Numbered from the stretch's first letter, positions 35,934 through 43,815 are shown. The stretch: 64,000 nt of DNA from Clostridia bacterium (GCA_017517815.1 JAFWYA010000068.1:24037-88036), one strand, 5' to 3'. The notes: generated from the sequence alone by a model not told the origin. Numbers and translations: made by a program.

Positions 35934-36845
35934 ATGAACTGTGCCCGATGCGGCGCGCAGCTTCCTAATGGCGCGGCGTCCTGCCCTGCCTGCGGCGAAG
36001 CGGTGCAATATGCGCAGCCCAATGTGTACCAGCAGAGCTATGTGCAGTACCAGCAGCAGCTGGGCAATCCTAACGGATATCCCGGCAGCTATCAGACGCC
36101 TTACTATACCAAACCGGTCTCCAATGGTGAAGACAGCTTTCTGCATTCGCTGGGCGAGCTTCCCCGTGCGTTTCTGGACAGCTTTGTGCGTCCGGGTGAG
36201 GTGCTGCGCGGCATGGTGGAACGGCGCGACCGTTTCAGCGGTCTGATCGTAACGGTGCTGGTGCTGGCACTTTCCTTCTTTGGCGGCATGGTGCTTATGC
36301 GTGGTTTTCTGAGTGTGCTGCTCAAAGCCATTGGCGCGCTCAGTGGTGCGCAGCTGGCGGGTACGGCTGCCTCGATGAACCAGGGCGTCAGTTACATTGC
36401 AGGCCGCGTTGGCCCTATGACGGGCGGCATCGTGGCGCTGTGCCAGCTGATCGCCATGGTAGTGCCTGCGGCGGTGTTTATGGTGTATATCTGTGCGATC
36501 TGCCGTGTGGCATTCTCGTGGGAGCTGTTCAGTGGCTTTGTGGCCGTTATTTCACTCAATACCGTGGCGGTGAGCCTGCTGGCCATGGTAGCCTCGCTGC
36601 TTACGCCGTGGCTGGCGCTGGGCGTCATCCTGTGCGGCATGGCCGTCAGCTATGTCAAGGCATGCAGTATGCTAAGCCTTATCACCGCAAGGCCTGACAG
36701 CCAGCTGTTTGTGGGCAAGCTCATCTGTGTGGTGGCCGGCATTGCGCTCACGCTCATTTTGGGCAGCGTGGCCGGTGGATTGCTCATGCGCGGCGTGATC
36801 AGCCGTGTGATGATGCTTTTGTCCAACGTGGGGTCGCTCATCTGA
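35934..36845 (+). CDS. Zinc-ribbon membrane protein (Yip1-like topology)
   Basis: A 303-residue protein that begins with a zinc ribbon (MNCARCGAQLPNGAASCPACG, two CxxC knuckles), continues with a Tyr/Gln/Pro-rich linker (about 25-65) and ends with five or six transmembrane helices. This plan is common among Firmicutes 'zinc ribbon plus Yip1/DUF' proteins, whose function is unknown. AAGGAGG lies 7 bases before the ATG. Its TGA overlaps the ATG of the M1 peptidase by one base, so the two are coupled and may act together at the membrane. Confidence 0.82.
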   Translation: MNCARCGAQLPNGAASCPACGEAVQYAQPNVYQQSYVQYQQQLGNPNGYPGSYQTPYYTKPVSNGEDSFLHSLGELPRAFLDSFVRPGEVLRGMVERRDRFSGLIVTVLVLALSFFGGMVLMRGFLSVLLKAIGALSGAQLAGTAASMNQGVSYIAGRVGPMTGGIVALCQLIAMVVPAAVFMVYICAICRVAFSWELFSGFVAVISLNTVAVSLLAMVASLLTPWLALGVILCGMAVSYVKACSMLSLITARPDSQLFVGKLICVVAGIALTLILGSVAGGLLMRGVISRVMMLLSNVGSLI

Positions 36846-38329
36846 TGAAACGCAGGCTGATGATTGCAGCGGCTGCCATGCTGGCCGCACTGCTGGCTGC
36901 CTGGGCGGCTTTCGACCGCGCACCGCAGCTGCCTGAGCCCTCCGCACAGCTTGTACAGGCGCAGCAGAGGCTGGATGACATTTCGATTGCGGCCACCCTC
37001 GACCCGGATGCGCGTACGCTTGGCGTGCGGCAGACGCTGCAGCTTACAAACCGCACCGGTCAGCGGCAGAATGCAGTGGTGCTGCGCACATGGCCTAATG
37101 TGTTCCAGAGCTTGGACACATCGCCCTGCGCAGTGGACGACGACCTGTATGACCTGTATTATCCAGATGGTTTTTCCACTGGAGCGCTGGTCATGAGCCG
37201 CGCACAGGTCAATGGCGAAACGGTGCTGTACCGTTATGCGGATACCTACAAGACCGTACTTTCTGTGCCTGTTCCCGGCGGATGGGAGACGGCAGAAACT
37301 GTCGAACTGCAGCTGGAGTACGTGGTGCAGATTCCGCGCATGGCCTACCGCTTCGGCGTGTGGGAGAATGTGTTTGCGCTGGGCAATGCATTTGCCATTC
37401 CGGCCGTATGGCAGGACGGCGCGTTCCGCACGGATCCCTATCTTTCCGTGGGCGATCCGTTTGTGAGCGACTGCGCCAACTACAGCGTGCGCGTGACCGT
37501 GCCGGAGGATTATGTATGCGCAGGCAGCGGATATCCAACCGTGGAAAAGGACCGCGCTGAGCGTACCTACTGCTTTGAAGCGCCTGCCGTGCGCGACTTC
37601 GCGCTGGTTATCTCCGACCGTTTTGAACAGGTCAGCCAGCTGCAAAACGGCGTGCTGGTCACGGCGTATGCCTCCACAGCTTCACAGGCCCGGCAGCACG
37701 TGGTCAGCGCCGGCAAAGCACTTGAGCTGTATGCATCGCTCTGGGGCGAATATCCCTATCAGAGCTTCACCCTTGCGCAGATCCATTTCCCGCACGGCGG
37801 CATGGAGTACCCGGCATTGGCTATGATCGGCGCAGAGGAGATCGCTTCCGGCGGCCGAAAGCTGGAATACACCGTCGCCCATGAAACGGCGCACCAGTGG
37901 TGGTATGCGCTGGTGGGCAGCGACGGATGGCATCAGCCCTGGCAGGACGAGGCACTGTGCGAATTTGCCCTGCTGGAATATGCTGAGGCGCAATATGGCG
38001 CAGGCGAACGGGACGACCTGGAACAGTCGCGTGTGGAAAGCGCCATGCGCGTGACCGTGCCGCAGGGCGTAACCCCCGGATCGCCGCTGAGCGCCTTTGC
38101 CGATATGAGCGAGTATTCGCTGGTGGCCTACAGCCGCGGCGCCGCCTACCTGTGCGCGCTGGACCGCACGCTGCCGGAGGGGATCAACCCCTTCCTGCGC
38201 GATTACGCCCGGGCCTACGCTTTTGCGCGTGCAACGCGCGATGATTTTGAAGATCAGCTCGCAAAAAGCACCGGCGAGGATTTCGCCGCGCTTACGCGGG
38301 ATTATCTGGATACATACATACTGAACTGA
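36845..38329 (+). CDS. Membrane-anchored M1 family metallopeptidase
   Basis: A 494-residue gluzincin aminopeptidase-like protein. An N-terminal hydrophobic segment (MIAAAAMLAALLAAWAAF) acts as signal or anchor. The beta-sandwich N-domain (about 40-250) is followed by the catalytic domain with VAHETAHQWWYALVG at about residue 345 (HExxH zinc motif) and, 18-19 residues on, DEALCEF with the third zinc ligand. The GxMEN exopeptidase motif appears as GGMEYPALAMIG, with Tyr replacing the usual Asn, so substrate handling may differ. It lacks the large C-terminal domain of full-length M1 enzymes. It probably processes peptides or surface proteins outside the cell. Confidence 0.88.
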   Translation: MKRRLMIAAAAMLAALLAAWAAFDRAPQLPEPSAQLVQAQQRLDDISIAATLDPDARTLGVRQTLQLTNRTGQRQNAVVLRTWPNVFQSLDTSPCAVDDDLYDLYYPDGFSTGALVMSRAQVNGETVLYRYADTYKTVLSVPVPGGWETAETVELQLEYVVQIPRMAYRFGVWENVFALGNAFAIPAVWQDGAFRTDPYLSVGDPFVSDCANYSVRVTVPEDYVCAGSGYPTVEKDRAERTYCFEAPAVRDFALVISDRFEQVSQLQNGVLVTAYASTASQARQHVVSAGKALELYASLWGEYPYQSFTLAQIHFPHGGMEYPALAMIGAEEIASGGRKLEYTVAHETAHQWWYALVGSDGWHQPWQDEALCEFALLEYAEAQYGAGERDDLEQSRVESAMRVTVPQGVTPGSPLSAFADMSEYSLVAYSRGAAYLCALDRTLPEGINPFLRDYARAYAFARATRDDFEDQLAKSTGEDFAALTRDYLDTYILN

Positions 38330-38357
38330 TTACTGCTTTACGAAAGGGAGTACCATT

Positions 38358-39464
38358 ATGAACAGCGCAAAGCACACCGCCGTTGTGATTCCCGCCTACA
38401 AGCCGGACGACCGTCTGCCCCCCTATGTGGAGGCTCTTAAAACGGCGGGCGTTGGCAAGATCGTCATTGTGGACGATGGCAGCGGCGAAGGACACAAGGC
38501 TCTTTTTGCCAGCATTCCGCAGGACGAAGTAACGCACGTGATTTCCTATGTGCCCAATGCCGGCAAGGGCGTGGCCCTCAAGCGCGGCATGCAGTATGTG
38601 CTGGAATCCTGCCCGGATCAGCAGTACATCATCACTGCTGACAGCGACGGTCAGCACACCGTGAAGGATGTGCTGCGCATGGCGGAAGCCCTCACTGAAA
38701 ACAGCGAGGGCGTACTGCTGGGCAGCCGTGACTTCACTCAGCCTGACGTGCCCTTTAAGAGCCGCAACGGCAACCGCATCACCTCCACCGTGTTCAAGCT
38801 GCTCTACGGCGTGTGGGTATCCGATACCCAGACCGGTCTGCGCGGCTTTGCGCGCGAGCATCTGCCGCTGATGATCGCCGTCAAGGGCGACCGCTACGAG
38901 TATGAAATGAACGTGCTCATCGAGTGCGCTCACAAGCGCCTGCCCATGCGCGCTCTGCCCATCCAGACCGTATATGAGAACAACAACGAGGGCAGCCACT
39001 TCCGCGCAGTGCGCGACAGCGCCCGCATCTACAGCGTGATTCTGGCGGGCTTCTTCCGCTTCATCAGCGCGTCTGTGCTCAGCTTCCTGCTGGATTACGG
39101 CCTGTACCTGCTGTTCAACAATGTGCTCAAGGCCGCCGCTCCCGCTATGGGCCAGCAGATGGATTTCCTGTTCCTGCACTTTGTGCCGCACATCGCCATC
39201 GCCACGGTGACGGCGCGCATCCTGTCCGGCATTTTCAACTTCACCGTCAACCGCAAGTTCGTCTTTGGTGACAAGTCGTCGGCCAAAAAGTCGTTCCCAA
39301 GGTATCTGGCGGTGTTCTTCCTCAACATGTTCCTCTCGGCTGCGCTCACCAGCTCGCTGCATCTGTGGTTTGGCTGGAGCGACAATCTCATCAAAATCCC
39401 GGTGGATATCCTGCTGTTCTTCATGAGCTACACGCTGCAGCAGCGCTGGGTGTTCCGCGGATAA
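38358..39464 (+). CDS. GT2 glycosyltransferase - GtrA-like flippase fusion
   Basis: A 368-residue fusion. Residues 1-220 form a GT-A glycosyltransferase (VIPAYKPDDRLP, VDDGSGEGH, ITADSDGQHT) similar to polyprenyl-phosphate glucosyltransferases such as GtrB/CsbB. Residues about 225-368 are a four-helix GtrA-type membrane domain (ARILSGIFNFTVNRKFVF is the family signature) proposed to flip the lipid-linked sugar. In Gtr systems the two are usually separate genes, so one chain would both charge and flip the carrier. A third component, a GT-C transferase, is needed; the large membrane proteins upstream are candidates. GGGAG precedes the ATG and a terminator follows. Confidence 0.92.
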   Translation: MNSAKHTAVVIPAYKPDDRLPPYVEALKTAGVGKIVIVDDGSGEGHKALFASIPQDEVTHVISYVPNAGKGVALKRGMQYVLESCPDQQYIITADSDGQHTVKDVLRMAEALTENSEGVLLGSRDFTQPDVPFKSRNGNRITSTVFKLLYGVWVSDTQTGLRGFAREHLPLMIAVKGDRYEYEMNVLIECAHKRLPMRALPIQTVYENNNEGSHFRAVRDSARIYSVILAGFFRFISASVLSFLLDYGLYLLFNNVLKAAAPAMGQQMDFLFLHFVPHIAIATVTARILSGIFNFTVNRKFVFGDKSSAKKSFPRYLAVFFLNMFLSAALTSSLHLWFGWSDNLIKIPVDILLFFMSYTLQQRWVFRG

Positions 39465-39466
39465 AC

Positions 39467-39494
39467 AAAAGCCTGACCGAAAGGTCAGGCTTTT
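39467..39494. terminator. Terminator between glycan locus and SDR gene
   Basis: AAAAGCCTGACC pairs perfectly with GGTCAGGCTTTT over GAAA, followed by T on the plus strand; it serves both converging genes. Confidence 0.92.
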
Positions 39495-39498
39495 TGCT

Positions 39499-40236
39499 TC
39501 AGATGATTTTGCGGCAGCCGTCCAGCAGAATGTTCTGCCCGGACAGGTAACCGGACTCATCACCGGCCAGCCAGCAGATGAGATCGGCATTCTCGCGTGC
39601 CGAACCCGTACGCTGCATGTAGCACTTCTCCATGGACTCCGTAAAGTCGATGTCGGAGTTTTCAGATGTGCTGACTGTGCCGGGCGAAACGCAGTTGACG
39701 CGAACGCCAAGTTCGGCCACCTCGCGGGCCAGCGACTGCGTGAAGTTGATAATGGCTGCCTTGCTGGCGGCGTACTGCGCCATGTTGGTCTTGCCGTATA
39801 CGCCCACGACCGAAGCCACGTTAATGATGCGCCCGTACTGACGTTTGACCATGCCGGGCAGCACTGCACGCGTCACGTTGGCCGTACCCAGTACATTTAC
39901 GTCAAAATATCTGCGCCATGTTTCCGAGGGCGTGTCCAAAAAAGAGGTAAAGCAGCGCCAGATACCGGCGTTGTTGACCAGAATGTCGATTTTGCCAAAG
40001 CGCTCTTCCACTGCGCTGACTACCTGCTTTACGCGGTTTTCATCACTGATGTCACAGGTCCAGCATTCCGCCTGGGCCTGCAGCTGTGTGCATTCCTCCG
40101 CAACAGCCTGAAGTGCGGCAGCATCCATATCCAGCAGCGCAAGCGAAGCGCCCTGCTGCGCCATGCAGAGGGCTGTTGCCCTGCCGATGCCTACGGCTGC
40201 GCCGGTGATCAAAGCAATTTTGTTTTCAAAACGCAT
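39499..40236 (-). CDS. Short-chain dehydrogenase/reductase (SDR)
   Basis: A 245-residue classical SDR. The cofactor loop ALITGAAVGIGRATA, the NNAGIW motif, the catalytic Ser strand INVASVVGVYG and the YAASKAA (Tyr-x-x-x-Lys) are present, and the acidic residue in ALLDMDAA suggests NAD(H). Related enzymes include 3-oxoacyl-ACP reductase and sugar or steroid dehydrogenases; the substrate is not known. GGAGG lies 7 bases before the ATG at 40236; a longer in-frame start lacks a site. No operon partner. Confidence 0.92.
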   Translation of the reverse strand: MRFENKIALITGAAVGIGRATALCMAQQGASLALLDMDAAALQAVAEECTQLQAQAECWTCDISDENRVKQVVSAVEERFGKIDILVNNAGIWRCFTSFLDTPSETWRRYFDVNVLGTANVTRAVLPGMVKRQYGRIINVASVVGVYGKTNMAQYAASKAAIINFTQSLAREVAELGVRVNCVSPGTVSTSENSDIDFTESMEKCYMQRTGSARENADLICWLAGDESGYLSGQNILLDGCRKII

Positions 40237-40309
40237 GCGGGAACCTCCTTGAAAAGACGGTACTTTATTAACACCACACTGCAGAGAAAGCTGCGGCATG
40301 CAACGACGA

Positions 40310-40351
40310 AAAACGCGCGACAAACCCGATGGGCTTTACATCGCGCGTTTT
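40310..40351 (-). terminator. Terminator after the GNAT gene
   Basis: AAAACGCGCGA pairs with TCGCGCGTTTT across a 20-base loop that can pair further; on the minus strand the stem is followed by TTTTTCG. Confidence 0.8.
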
Positions 40352-40356
40352 TTCTG

Positions 40357-40833
40357 TTATTCTTCTCTAAGTGCCTTGGGCACGCATTCCGGGCTGCGAT
40401 GGCCGCATTCGGCGCAGTTGCCGCCGCAGTGGCTGAGGTGCACGTCCTCACCGCGGATGGACATTTCCATCAGACCGTCATGTTCTTCGACGGTCTCAAA
40501 GCCATACTGGGCAAAGAAACTCTGCAGTTCTTCAGGGCAGGCGAGGGTGATGAGGCTGGCCTCGTGCGTGAGCGCCTTGTACAGAAGCAGGCGCACCAGC
40601 AAGTCGCCAAAACCCCGGCCGCGTTTGTCTTCCAGCACGCCCACGTCGCCCAGACGGAAAGCACCGTCCTGCCACCAAAGGCGGGCAGTGCCTACCGCAG
40701 CGTCGTTCTCATAAACGACCACCTGCTGCGCCATGGGATCTATTGCATCCTCACCGCGCCCGAACACCTGCTGACGCAAACTCAGCGGCAGCGTGATATC
40801 GCTGCCCATCACAAACCATCCGCCACGTACCAT
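40357..40833 (-). CDS. GNAT family N-acetyltransferase with cysteine-rich C-terminus
   Basis: A 158-residue acetyltransferase. The acetyl-CoA loop is in VGVLEDKRGRGFGDLLVRLLL (R-G-x-G-F/G), followed by the FFAQYGFETVEE strand typical of GNAT enzymes. The C-terminal 30 residues contain CGGNCAECGHRSPEC, four cysteines that resemble a small metal-binding site and are not part of the standard fold. The start is uncertain: the ATG at 40833 has no clear ribosome-binding site, and an ATG nine codons inside is an alternative. Substrate unknown. It is divergent from the DUF896 gene. Confidence 0.85.
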   Translation of the reverse strand: MVRGGWFVMGSDITLPLSLRQQVFGRGEDAIDPMAQQVVVYENDAAVGTARLWWQDGAFRLGDVGVLEDKRGRGFGDLLVRLLLYKALTHEASLITLACPEELQSFFAQYGFETVEEHDGLMEMSIRGEDVHLSHCGGNCAECGHRSPECVPKALREE

Positions 40834-40865
40834 AACGGCAAAACCTCCCGAAAGGATGAATGAAT

Positions 40866-41078
40866 ATGGAACACGAAAAGATTGAACGCATCAATGAACT
40901 GACGCGCATCAGCCGCGAACGCGAACTGACTGCCGAAGAGCAGGTCGAGCGCGCCGCGCTGCGCAAGGAATATCTGGACGGCTTCCGCGAGAACATGCGC
41001 CAGGTGCTGGAAGGCATCAAGCTGCAGCGCCCGGACGGCACCATCGAACCCCTGCAAAAGAAACAGGACAAGCACTGA
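40866..41078 (+). CDS. DUF896 (YnzC-like) small protein
   Basis: A 70-residue protein of the DUF896/UPF0291 family: helical hairpin with EKIERINELTRISRERELT, EEQVERAALRKEYLDGFREN and a short charged tail. B. subtilis YnzC is an SOS-linked homologue of unknown function. AAAGG is 10 bases before the ATG at 40866; an ATG two codons upstream is possible. It stands alone. Confidence 0.9.
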   Translation: MEHEKIERINELTRISRERELTAEEQVERAALRKEYLDGFRENMRQVLEGIKLQRPDGTIEPLQKKQDKH

Positions 41079-41149
41079 TCGCCTGCCCAACAAATCTATC
41101 ATAGCATAAAAGTGACCAAAAATCAAACACAAAATTTTTGCACAAAGCC

Positions 41150-41178
41150 TTGTAATATCAGGGTTTATGGGTTATAAT
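41150..41178 (+). promoter_or_regulatory. Promoter of the DUF1292 transcript
   Basis: TTGTAA (41150-41155), 17-base spacer, consensus TATAAT (41173-41178). The predicted start near 41185 leaves a leader of about 210 nt. Confidence 0.65.
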
Positions 41179-41184
41179 AAGGCC

Positions 41185-41394
41185 AAGCCAAGAGGAAAAG
41201 CCAGCAAAGGCAAACAAGGAACATGCTTCTCCATCGCGCGCGGGAAATGCCCGCCGCAGGATGTGATGACACGGCGGTGTGATCGCGAACGCGCAATCAA
41301 GTTGGCAGCGTGCGATGCTCCGGTGCAGGCAAATCCCCAAACCTCAAGGCGCACCGGAAACGAGAAAAAGAGCAAAGAAAGAGGGGCGATACCG
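41185..41394 (+). ncRNA. Unexplained long leader / candidate structured RNA upstream of DUF1292
   Basis: The stretch 41079-41394 contains no convincing gene. From 41079 to 41149 it is A/T-rich with nothing recognisable; after the promoter it becomes GC-rich. It holds several short helices: GCGGG/CCCGC near 41240-41253, CCGCCG (41251-41256) with CGGCGG (41272-41277), and TCCGGTGC (41319-41326) with GCACCGGA (41351-41358). The first two share bases, so they exclude each other. An open frame runs through it from an ATG at 41167, but its composition is unlike a protein and it would begin before the predicted transcript start. No known riboswitch class, 6S RNA or T-box was recognised. Confidence 0.4.
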
Positions 41395-41775
41395 TTGTAC
41401 TGCGACGAACATTCCGTGGGCGGCCCTGTGACCGCCGAAGAAGAAATCCGTGATCTCATCGAAGGTGTCGATGAGGATGGAAACACTGTTCTGCTGGAAG
41501 TCGTGCGCTATTTCTTCTACAACGGTGAAGAATACGTTGTACTGGGCGAAGCCCACGAAGGCGATTGCGACTGCGAATGCGAGCACTGTGACCATGACCA
41601 CGAGGAAGACGACGAAGAAGCCGTGAACCTCTACATTATGAAGGTTGTAGAGAAGGAAGAAGACGGCGAAGAGATCGAAGAATTCCTGGCCGTGGAAGAC
41701 GAAGACCTGCTCGAAAAGCTCATTGAGGTTGTCCAGGCTGATTTTGAAGCCGATGAAGCATTTGATGACGAGTGA
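41395..41775 (+). CDS. DUF1292 domain protein
   Basis: A 126-residue acidic protein. The family signature is VDEDGNTVLLEVVRYFFYNGEEYVVL with a later AVNLYIMKVV strand, as in B. subtilis YrzB. A Cys/His/Asp-rich insert (DCDCECEHCDHDH) splits the domain and may bind metal. The start is a TTG at 41395 with GAGGGG 8 bases upstream; the same frame stays open to an ATG at 41167, but the extra 76 residues are low-quality and lie in the leader. Function unknown. Confidence 0.82.
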   Translation: MYCDEHSVGGPVTAEEEIRDLIEGVDEDGNTVLLEVVRYFFYNGEEYVVLGEAHEGDCDCECEHCDHDHEEDDEEAVNLYIMKVVEKEEDGEEIEEFLAVEDEDLLEKLIEVVQADFEADEAFDDE

Positions 41776-41926
41776 CGCTGCATAAGTGATTGCAGCGGGT
41801 TCCCGCCAAGCTTTTTCCCAAAAACGAATGGAATCCCAACAGCGATCATAGGGATCGATCAAGATAAAAACTCTGGTTGGTTTTCTGATTCGGGCAGGCA
41901 GGAAAAGTGAATAATGAAACAAAATT

Positions 41927-41957
41927 CCCGGACGGAAACTGCCGTCCGGGTTTCTTT
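41927..41957 (+). terminator. Terminator between DUF1292 and the converging regulator gene
   Basis: CCCGGACGG pairs with CCGTCCGGG over six bases, followed by TTTCTTTTTG. The 150 bases between the DUF1292 stop and this stem contain one hairpin (CGCTGCA/TGCAGCG, 41777-41798) and no recognisable gene. Confidence 0.88.
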
Positions 41958-41960
41958 TTG

Positions 41961-42653
41961 TCAGTGAATGGCAATATACACATCCATATAATGCTGGCCA
42001 TCCTGATCGTACTCCTTTTCAAAGCAGTCCAGCACCGCCGGGTCCTGCCTGTGGCTGATGCCATTGGCCTTCATATAGGTATCCAGCATCTTGTATGCCC
42101 CGGGGATCAGCGTGAAGGAGGCGGTGTGCGGCTCCTGAATGGTGATGGCCAGATACTTCTGCCGTGGCTGACAGCAGATCTCTGTGCCCGGCCAAACAGG
42201 CGCGCAGCCATCCGGCAGGATGAGCGCAGCTGCATAGCCGTGCATGTTGTAAACGTTGATCTGCTCCTGCGAGGCTTTCGGAAAATCCCAGCCGATGATT
42301 TCCGGGTCGGCAATCCCCAGCTTCTGCGCCCATGCCTGCACATGGCCGATGGCGTCGCTTTCCGGTTCCTGGCTGATAACAGCATAGCGGATGTAGCGCA
42401 GGGCCTCCACCCATTCAGTGCGGAGGTTGGAATAAGCGTCGCTGCTTTGCGTCATATCATGACGCACCAGTTCGTCCATCGTGCAGGAAAACAGGGTGCA
42501 AAGCTCCGCCAGTTTGCTGATTTCCGGGTATGCCGCGTCCAGCTCCCATTTGGATACGGTCTGACGGCTGACGTTCATCTTCTCAGCCAGTTCCTCCTGT
42601 GTCATGCGGTTGCGCATTTTGCGCAGAAATTGCAGGTTTTGTCCAAAACTCAC
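41961..42653 (-). CDS. XRE-type regulator with C-terminal effector-binding-like domain
   Basis: A 230-residue protein. Residues 1-60 are an XRE helix-turn-helix (NLQFLRKMRNRMTQEELAEKMNVSRQTVSKWE). Residues about 75-230 resemble the GyrI-like/AraC effector-binding fold, with strands such as YLAITIQEPHTASFTLIPGAYKMLDTYM and a final QHYMDVYIAIH. Combining these lets a small molecule set DNA binding. The chosen start is a GTG at 42653 with AGGAG 8 bases upstream; a GTG three codons earlier overlaps that site. A 9-bp inverted repeat lies 46 bases upstream. Confidence 0.85.
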   Translation of the reverse strand: MSFGQNLQFLRKMRNRMTQEELAEKMNVSRQTVSKWELDAAYPEISKLAELCTLFSCTMDELVRHDMTQSSDAYSNLRTEWVEALRYIRYAVISQEPESDAIGHVQAWAQKLGIADPEIIGWDFPKASQEQINVYNMHGYAAALILPDGCAPVWPGTEICCQPRQKYLAITIQEPHTASFTLIPGAYKMLDTYMKANGISHRQDPAVLDCFEKEYDQDGQHYMDVYIAIH

Positions 42654-42698
42654 GACGATCACTCCTGAATGTCTGATAGGTCAAGCATACCGCATCAG

Positions 42699-42725
42699 AC
42701 GCTGCAGCGCCACCAACTGCAGCGT
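42699..42725. promoter_or_regulatory. Candidate operator: 9-bp perfect inverted repeat
   Basis: ACGCTGCAG and CTGCAGCGT are separated by nine bases, upstream of the XRE/effector-binding regulator. Each arm contains a PstI-like CTGCAG palindrome. Size and place suit autoregulation by a dimer. Confidence 0.5.
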
Positions 42726-42760
42726 TCGGTTTACATAAAGAAAGCAACCAGCGGTTGCAA

Positions 42761-42788
42761 AAAGCTCCGGCCAGCTGACCGGAACTTT
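42761..42788 (-). terminator. Terminator after the ECF S-component gene
   Basis: AAAGCTCCGG pairs with CCGGAACTTT with one mismatch and an 8-base loop; on the minus strand CTTTTTGC follows. A second hairpin (GCAACC/GGTTGC, 42744-42758) lies next to it. Confidence 0.7.
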
Positions 42789-42794
42789 GCATAT

Positions 42795-43301
42795 TTACCT
42801 GTGAAGCGCTTTGGTGCGCTGCAGCACCGGCAGCAGCACAACGGCGACGATCACACCGCTTGCGCCCTGTACCACGTTTGGCATAACAGCTGCGGATGCA
42901 GCGGCCAGCCCGTAACCCAGCACCAGCCACTCGCAGACAAAGTAGCCCAGAACCATCACAGCTTCGCTTGCGGCAAGCATCACGATGGTAAGCCAATGCG
43001 GACGTTTCTTTGCATAGGTCCATACGGCAACAGCAGCAACAGCTCCCTTGACGATGAAGGTGGGCAGGCAGTACATGGTGTAGCCGCCCAGCAGGTCGGC
43101 CAGCATGCTGCCGATGGCGGCAGCCGGAATGGCGACCGGGCCCAGCAGTGCCGCGCCCAGCAGGATGAAACCATCGCCCAAGTGGATATAGCCCTGTGTG
43201 ATGGAGACGGGCAATTTAATGAAACAGGTGGCTGCAAAGACCAGCGCGGCCAGCATGCCGCCGGAGGCAAGAGAAAAAATACGGTTTTGTTGCCTGCTCA
43301 T
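42795..43301 (-). CDS. ECF transporter S component
   Basis: A 168-residue membrane protein with five or six helices that matches the substrate-binding S components of energy-coupling-factor vitamin transporters: PVSITQGYIHLGDGFILLGAALLGP, then GSMLADLLGGYTMYCLPTFIVKG. The G-x-I-x-L-G-D and 'P-T-x-I-x-K' patterns are typical of the riboflavin-like group (PF07155). It needs shared EcfA/A'/T subunits, which are not in this window, so it is a group-II solitary S component. The ligand is unknown. AGAGG lies 9 bases before the ATG, and a ferritin-like gene ends 20 bases upstream. Confidence 0.85.
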   Translation of the reverse strand: MSRQQNRIFSLASGGMLAALVFAATCFIKLPVSITQGYIHLGDGFILLGAALLGPVAIPAAAIGSMLADLLGGYTMYCLPTFIVKGAVAAVAVWTYAKKRPHWLTIVMLAASEAVMVLGYFVCEWLVLGYGLAAASAAVMPNVVQGASGVIVAVVLLPVLQRTKALHR

Positions 43302-43321
43302 TTGAAAAAACCTCTTTTGCG

Positions 43322-43783
43322 TCAGTGAGCATTTTCCAGCTGCACCAGATGGCCGTCCTCTTCGTCAGCGATCATCGTGAGGGCCTGACGGGCTTCCTCG
43401 GTTTGGGCAGCGGCGGCGAATTCACGGTACTTCTGCGCGGAACTGCGCTCGGCGTCGGCGGCAAACTGCAGCAAACTTTCGGCGTCTTTCAGAAGGCCCT
43501 GGCGCGCTGCGCCCATCAAACCGCCTTCGAACAGAATGCCCTCGGCGGTGGCGGCCAGCGCCAGCTGCTGCTCATCGCTGGAATCCAGCCCTTTGTACAG
43601 CGAGCGGAAACGGCGCAGATGGCCCTGCTCGTCCTTGAGCATTTGCTGAATTTCGCTGTAAAGCGGCTCCTGTGTGCGGCCCAGCTGCTCCATCAGCTGC
43701 AGTGCACGGGTGTAGAGCTGTACGGCGGTTTCCTCCATCTGACAGGCAACGTACATCGCTTCCTGTTCGGAGCGGATCAGCAT
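43322..43783 (-). CDS. Ferritin-like (rubrerythrin-type) four-helix protein
   Basis: A 153-residue all-helical protein with repeated carboxylate-histidine motifs: MEETAVQLYTRAL, LKDEQGHLRRF, DAERSSAQKYREF and IADEEDGHLVQLE. The two E-x-x-H pairs fit the diiron site of the ferritin-like/rubrerythrin superfamily. It lacks a rubredoxin domain, so it is an erythrin-like or DUF-type member that may deal with peroxide or metal storage. Start at the ATG 43783, with AAAGG 11 bases upstream; longer starts are less likely. It is probably co-transcribed with the ECF S component. Confidence 0.82.
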   Translation of the reverse strand: MLIRSEQEAMYVACQMEETAVQLYTRALQLMEQLGRTQEPLYSEIQQMLKDEQGHLRRFRSLYKGLDSSDEQQLALAATAEGILFEGGLMGAARQGLLKDAESLLQFAADAERSSAQKYREFAAAAQTEEARQALTMIADEEDGHLVQLENAH

Positions 43784-43815
43784 AGTATTCACGACCTTTC
43801 CGTGTTTTGAAAACA

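Noticed and set aside
41167..41394. N-terminal extension of the DUF1292 protein
   Set aside because: The ATG at 41167 lies upstream of the predicted transcription start, and the 76 added residues are a Lys/Arg/Ser mixture without family similarity; TTG 41395 has a proper GAGGGG site.
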